A stretch of 64,000 bases of DNA, from the NCBI GenBank assembly GCA_041664345.1, contig JBAYKX010000001.1, positions 124,001 through 188,000 on the forward strand, read 5' to 3'. The translations under genes were made by a program, and so were the position numbers. Source of the DNA: GWE2-40-63 sp041664345. GTDB lineage: Bacteria > Bacteroidota > Bacteroidia > Bacteroidales > SZUA-534. The notes under the pieces were generated by a model, which was not told the origin of the DNA, did not search any database, and saw only the letters and a list, made by a program, of their open reading frames with translations. The first letter of the stretch is position 1. Every line of letters starts with the position of its first letter. Shown here one piece after another: positions 61,101-64,000 of this stretch.

Positions 61101-64000
61101 CGTGTTCATTCCATAGTTACCCCCTTTAATAATGTTGTTCCTGATGTTAGGTGTTCCGGTGCCATCCCAAATATCGAGACCATAATAGCAATTATTCAGT
61201 GAATTATTTATTACAGAAGACCCACCATACGTCTTAATACCGGTTGAGTATGCACTAAAATAGCCTATCACTATATTGTGTGTGAAAATGGATCCATTGT
61301 AAAGAGATACCTGTTCGTCGGTAACACTACTGGTTCCATGGAAAATAAATCCATCAATGGTTGAGGCGTATTGATCGGTAAGTTGCTTGGTACTGATGCC
61401 CTCAACGATAGTTTTGTTATTGAAGAAATCCCGCTCAGCCATTAAAAATGAGGCGCTAAACCCTCCCAAAAGCCGCACACTAACTCCAGTTGTAAGAACT
61501 TGACTGTATGTTCCTGCCGCAACTTTAATGGTATCGCCGCTAACAGCTCTGTTAAGAGCTGTCTGGATATTTCTGAGAGGAGAGGATGTACTTCCGTCGT
61601 TGGCATCATTCCCTGATGTTGTTACATGCAAATTTCCTGTGGTTGTGGTAAAGTAATTTGATGTCGAATAAGGGCTATCACCCAGAGTAACTGATCCAAG
61701 GACTCTCCAGTAATAAGTTGTATTTATATTCAGGCTAGAAATTGATACGAATGTGTCAGCAAGATACGCATCTTCATAAATGATACCTGTTAAAAACATA
61801 GGATCGGTGCTCACCTGTAGATAGTACATATCAGTTTCTGATAAAGAATACCATTGTAGGGTAATAGTTTGAGGTTGGTGAGTTGCTCCATTGACCGGAA
61901 GTGCCAGAGTTGGTGCATCCGGAACGGGTGGTAAGTATGGCGAATGGATAGTTCCACCATAAGCTCCCATATCGATTCGGGTGTTGTAGTAACTTGGCTC
62001 ATCCAATACATTATCAGCAGGATCGCCGGCATCAACGCATGGAGAACTTTCGAGTAACCGGAAATCATTATTTGCAGGATCCCTGAATTTAGGAATCTGG
62101 GTAATATCACCAGTGCCCGGATTCTGATCGGTGCCGCTATACACTTGATTCAATGGATGAACGTTATTGTAAGTGCGAACCGCGGACGAGAATGCGTACG
62201 TGTTCATTCCATATGAACCGTTCTCAATAATATTATTCCTAATGTTGGGGGTTCCTGTTCCCGATTGAATATCGATACCCCAATAGCAAATATAAAGGGT
62301 GTTGTTGATTACAGTAGCTCCGCCATTTACTCTAATTCCTATTGGATATGCGTTGTACAAGCCTATAACAATATTATGTGAGAAAATGGATCCATTGTTA
62401 AGGGTAATTTGCTCATCGGTTACACTGCTGTTGCCATGGAAAATAAATCCATCAATGGTTGAAGCGTATTGATCGGTAAGCATTTTGGTGCTAACCCCCT
62501 CAACGATAGTTTTGTTATTGAAGATATCCCTTTCCACCTCGGAAAAGGTCTCATTATAACCCCCAAATAATTTAACACCCGTTTGAGTAGTGAGTACTTC
62601 ATTATACGCGCCTGAGGCAACCTTAATGGTATCACCGGCTACTGCATTATTTAATGCCGTTTGAATGTTTCTAAGGGGCGATGCAGCTGTTCCCGTATTG
62701 GCATTGTTGCCGGAGGTTGAAACACAATAGCTGGTTGCAGCTCTATCTTTTATGCAGCGGACTGACATTCCAAAACTTTTATGATTGTAATACCTATACA
62801 GAATAGGACTAAGGTTATTCATTTCCCTGAATCTTGCGTTGGATGCATCATATTGTGTTGAGGACCATATAGCACAGAAAGTCCCTTGGTCGCCGAAATG
62901 CCCATCGAAGTAGTTTCGTGAACCACCTGGCAGTGCAGTAAAACCACTTTCGTTCGAAGCACCAGTATTTGGATCAACCCAATGTATAACCCCAACTTCT
63001 TTCATTTTTCCACCAGCAGAGTCTATACCATTTAGGTAATTGGATAATATAGTCCATTCTGTATCATTAGGTACATGCCAACCAACCGGGCAAAGGAATC
63101 GGCTATCAGTTACCGAATAATAATTGTATAAAGCCCCATAGGTAGGAGCATACGTAGTGAAATCATTACTATAATAGCAATAGGCTCCATTAGTTAAACC
63201 CGCCCAAGTAGCATCCACGGTAACATTGGGTATTTCCTCCCCATTCTGGTAATGGGTAACCGCCAGATTTTGCTGTGCCCAAATTTGGGTACCAATTTTT
63301 ACCGTGGTGTAGGTATTGCCGTCTATGTCGGTAATCAGTTCACAAGGTTGAACCATAACCGTATCCGAAGGCTGACTAACATTGCCCGCCGTATCTACCG
63401 AGGTAATGTAAAACTGGTAGTTCTGGTAATTGATTAGTCCTGTAATGGTTTTAACGGTATCGTTGGCGGTTGCCACGGTTACAATGTCAACCTTTACTCC
63501 ATCTAGGTAAATTCGGTACTTGGCAATTTCAGCAATCCGTTCGGAACTCCATTTTAAGGTAATTTCGCCGTTTCCCTTTTCGGCTATTAGGGTATCTGGT
63601 GCATGATAGTTGGCATAAAGCTGCGAAATTTCAGTAGCAGAAATAGCGCGGTTGTAAATGCGGATGTCATCGAGAGAGCCGTTGAAAAAGCCACGATTGA
63701 TTTCGATGTTATCAGGCAATTTTCCAATTAATAAATTTCCTGTTCCTGATAGTAACCAAGTGCCGAGCAGACTTGCATCAGTGCCACTTAATATACCATC
63801 AAGGCAAATTTCAGCTTTATCATTATTATTAATTACCCCTACAACCTGATGCCAATTGTTATCAACAACTTTTTTGTTTGTTGAAGGAACTAAATATCCT
63901 GCACCAGAAGATTGCCAAGCTGTAACATGAGCAAAACTATCCGTGAACACGCACAAATTATATTGATAATTATCGTTAATTCCTTTTGAAATAATATAGG
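55185..64000 (-). CDS. Giant T9SS-exported multidomain adhesin, N-terminus beyond window edge
   Basis: More than 2,935 residues; the frame is open to base 64000, so the start lies outside. Domains in order: LamG/concanavalin fold (from the edge), FN3, a FISUMP-type (Fibrobacter succinogenes major paralogous) domain (DIDGNTYTTVKIGTQIWAQQNL, then FLCPVGWHVPNDTEWTIL), three large right-handed beta-helix repeats with Ig-like modules between them, FN3, a second LamG domain, four more FN3 domains of near-identical sequence, seven FG-GAP/VCBS repeats with Ca-type DxDxDG loops (DYDNDGNMDFAITG), an FN3-like domain, a dockerin-like segment (DYNGDTQIDITDLDSVIINW), a cohesin-like region, and a type A T9SS sorting domain (IFPNPTTTFITISKPSD). 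Probably a cell-surface adhesin. No frame break was seen. Confidence 0.88.
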   Translation of the reverse strand, partial: YIISKGINDNYQYNLCVFTDSFAHVTAWQSSGAGYLVPSTNKKVVDNNWHQVVGVINNNDKAEICLDGILSGTDASLLGTWLLSGTGNLLIGKLPDNIEINRGFFNGSLDDIRIYNRAISATEISQLYANYHAPDTLIAEKGNGEITLKWSSERIAEIAKYRIYLDGVKVDIVTVATANDTVKTITGLINYQNYQFYITSVDTAGNVSQPSDTVMVQPCELITDIDGNTYTTVKIGTQIWAQQNLAVTHYQNGEEIPNVTVDATWAGLTNGAYCYYSNDFTTYAPTYGALYNYYSVTDSRFLCPVGWHVPNDTEWTILSNYLNGIDSAGGKMKEVGVIHWVDPNTGASNESGFTALPGGSRNYFDGHFGDQGTFCAIWSSTQYDASNARFREMNNLSPILYRYYNHKSFGMSVRCIKDRAATSYCVSTSGNNANTGTAASPLRNIQTALNNAVAGDTIKVASGAYNEVLTTQTGVKLFGGYNETFSEVERDIFNNKTIVEGVSTKMLTDQYASTIDGFIFHGNSSVTDEQITLNNGSIFSHNIVIGLYNAYPIGIRVNGGATVINNTLYICYWGIDIQSGTGTPNIRNNIIENGSYGMNTYAFSSAVRTYNNVHPLNQVYSGTDQNPGTGDITQIPKFRDPANNDFRLLESSPCVDAGDPADNVLDEPSYYNTRIDMGAYGGTIHSPYLPPVPDAPTLALPVNGATHQPQTITLQWYSLSETDMYYLQVSTDPMFLTGIIYEDAYLADTFVSISSLNINTTYYWRVLGSVTLGDSPYSTSNYFTTTTGNLHVTTSGNDANDGSTSSPLRNIQTALNRAVSGDTIKVAAGTYSQVLTTGVSVRLLGGFSASFLMAERDFFNNKTIVEGISTKQLTDQYASTIDGFIFHGTSSVTDEQVSLYNGSIFTHNIVIGYFSAYSTGIKTYGGSSVINNSLNNCYYGLDIWDGTGTPNIRNNIIKGGNYGMNTYYFTAAVRTYNNVFASIMDYSSTDQNPGTGDISLEPLFRDAANYDFRILENSPSVDAGDPNDSPGAETYQTSRIDMGAYGGTKHSPYLPPLPDAPTLALPANNATHQPLSITFKWYSLPEVNTYHIQLSTDPTFATAMIHENSTLTDTLVDIPNLTNNTTYYWRVRASVTIGDGLFSSSYTFTTTPGVIHVATTGNDANSGTSDSPLRYIQTALNKSVSGDTVKVAAGSYSQYLNTLTNVILRGGYDGTFTENNRNIFQNKTTLNGVSTVVLNDTKGSSIDGFVFNGGSSTSDAVVKLYNGSVLTRNVFQNLTATMANNIELYGGAKVINNTVYGGSVAIDINSGTGTPVIKNNIFCNTSFGVSTNSYDASVRSYNCVYGNTYSYTGFDTNPGNGDISVNPLFKNATNRDFRLLPGSPAIDAGDPSAVYNDTDGSTNDMGAFAYEQLPDAPTNLKATAADKQVSLQWNQNTESNFLRYRIYGGTSANPTSKMDSTTNGATDTSKTITGLTNGVTYYFRITAVNNVGLESDYSNEVSVRVVNDPSLLAYYPFNNVSLNDESGYGNHASTGNFISHASDRFGIINSAFVFNGTDDYLYNVHNYDLLTTATFSGWFNLYANAAASDWHTFFLDYGNTSGYGMMYSVTNKLIRIYNQGAIRDVSFDFPYDTWMHVGVTFDGTNLRCYINGALIDTHSYTDEILDQGKLYIGCNSNDGVNSGGYFWNGIIDDIRIYSCALSESEMLAQYCVGGWPAPNTPSGLTTKAGNGQALLLWNQNQEPDFLKYRIYMGTDSVTMILKDSSSVSIADTSKLMQGLTNNIPYYFRVTAMDTNRLESVKSYAVKVIPNEFPAAPKNLTAQSGNGQVTLKWNQNTEPDFLKYRIYVGSDSVTMELKDSTSVSLADTSIVISGLTNNLRYYFRITSMDNLRSESEPSNAVEAIPNAAPEAPANLLAVSGNHQITLTWSQNSESDFLKYMIYMGSDSVTMILNDSTSASNTDVTKTITGLTNNAVYYFRVSAIDTLNLESGTSNTAKAIPNAAPAAPINLTASVSLCGVSLKWQQNTESDFLKYLIYMGTEATVLELIDSSKTSITDTMKIVTGLNSNSLYYFRVTAMDTLRLESEPSNTVEGTISSYFTDMNADVTGVKNGAIAAADYDNDGNMDFAITGFDGTSSIAKIYQNKGEMIFEPTAISLPGIQSSNASWGDYNNDSYLDILITGNNGTSDLAAIYKNNGNNTFSIQNQILLTEVSGGSTQWGDYDNDGDLDILLSGFMSSGQISKIYKNNGNNTFSEKTDFVFEGMHSGQATWIDFDNDNDLDVFLIGHYESGYKTNLYLNDGTGDFTLHPNSSINGIDPRSLAWGDYDNDNDLDIILVGTDGVTNKTKIFKNEGNNLFSEASNLELPWVAEGSVRWLDFNNDGLLDILFSGWDSNSIIAKIYKNNGNSTFTEQSDISLVGVQNGSMDVADFDNDGDIDLLITGEDGVKPFSKIYRNNSTVFNFPPSTPANMTNSVDFDKATLAWNIATDTVAGSLSYNIKVGSTSDGFDIVSPAALNTGKLTKPALGNAQLGTSFLLNNLEPGTYYWSVQAIDNGWLGSEWSAEQQFVVTNSALQITVTDFNKVGISDVNYIINPNQILTGKTPTSGIIGPFRLPPGTYGVNLNKPGYFNFSKNNLKITDKLISLLVVLPTLADYNGDTQIDITDLDSVIINWRAENPLLEMGPAIGNAPEFTVIPDNAFNFEDLMIFGMLWDFYNTNKSGNPTLIASHNESLQDWYMECIPTVNRKTNTVTLKYILKGNGNFFSNKLVLQYNSKLLRFVKQDVLLNALHPAMSLVTDYTEPGFFEISIGMLDEPIIKQEVELVSVTFDLIGQDFVVPVASYEIHIQNEPNRYGIAKMLEVSGGISIFPNPTTTFITISKPSDNSEARVSLRDLTGKIVKMEHFNEQQTTIDISGLPQGILFIEVTSGSKTKYFKIVKQ
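56620..57690 (-). repeat. Seven FG-GAP/VCBS protein repeats
   Basis: About 147 bp per unit. Each unit carries a D-x-[DN]-N-D-x-x-[LIM]-D core (DYNNDSYLDILITG, DFDNDNDLDVFLIG and others) and a KIYKNNGN motif, as in calcium-binding beta-propeller blades. Confidence 0.8.
59740..62735 (-). repeat. Three tandem DNA repeats (about 1.1 kb, 1.1 kb and 0.8 kb) in the giant adhesin gene
   Basis: Units lie at about 61641-62735, 60541-61640 and 59740-60540. Each begins with a TSGNDAN-like motif and SPLRNIQTALN, followed by beta-helix rungs and a DAGDP motif. Between the first two units long stretches are almost identical (around 62430-62520 and 61330-61430). The third is more diverged. Confidence 0.75.

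Overview
The window reads as a chromosomal stretch of a Bacteroidetes bacterium, most likely order Bacteroidales/Marinilabiliales. The grounds are the ruvA-sprA-gcvH order, type IX secretion (T9SS) sorting domains on giant surface proteins, DUF4105, DUF6134 and PEGA/DUF5683-like proteins, and repeated matches to the Bacteroidetes -7 promoter box TAnnTTTG upstream of genes. No rRNA, tRNA or CRISPR array was seen.

Layout. 1-9.2 kb: the end of an outer-membrane beta-barrel gene, then (minus strand) ruvA, sprA and gcvH; sprA is broken by a one-base frameshift. 9.3-19.5 kb: a minus-strand cluster of a giant T9SS-exported surface protein (with an in-frame stop just before its C-terminal modules), an outer-membrane barrel and a secreted caspase-like peptidase. 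19.5-27.5 kb: polyprenyl synthase, a DUF6134 protein, rbfA, a methyltransferase, a complete IS3-family element, an FtsX/LolE-type permease and a DUF4105 protein. 27.8-40.3 kb: RhuM, an orphan sugar-binding lipoprotein (frameshifted) beside a kinase-less HAMP/GAF/PAS sensor, aminopeptidase P, a small acidic protein, two MazG-type pyrophosphohydrolases, a GH30 glycosidase and a Kup potassium transporter.

40.4-46.2 kb holds the most distinctive system: an 11-gene minus-strand bacterial microcompartment (BMC) operon. It has two BMC-H, two BMC-T and four BMC-P (EutN/CcmL) shell genes and three enzymes: deoxyribose-phosphate aldolase, an RpiB/LacAB-like isomerase and a CoA-acylating aldehyde dehydrogenase. 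This is the composition of a sugar-phosphate-utilising BMC. Deoxyribose-5-phosphate would be cleaved to glyceraldehyde-3-phosphate and acetaldehyde, and the acetaldehyde oxidised to acetyl-CoA inside the shell. The usual phosphotransacylase (PduL) and alcohol dehydrogenase are absent from the locus.

46.9-64 kb: tyrS (frameshifted), a 43-residue antitoxin-like ORF, a Nudix hydrolase, an MltF-like lytic transglycosylase, and a minus-strand set of a >2,900-residue T9SS adhesin (running off the right edge), an LPP20-like protein and a PEGA-domain protein (frameshifted near its N-terminus).

Two themes cut across the window. First, four genes, including essential tyrS, each lack exactly one base, which points to assembly or sequencing error more than gene decay. 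Second, intergenic regions carry degenerate tandem repeats of 7-8 bp period and small palindromic REP/MITE-like elements.
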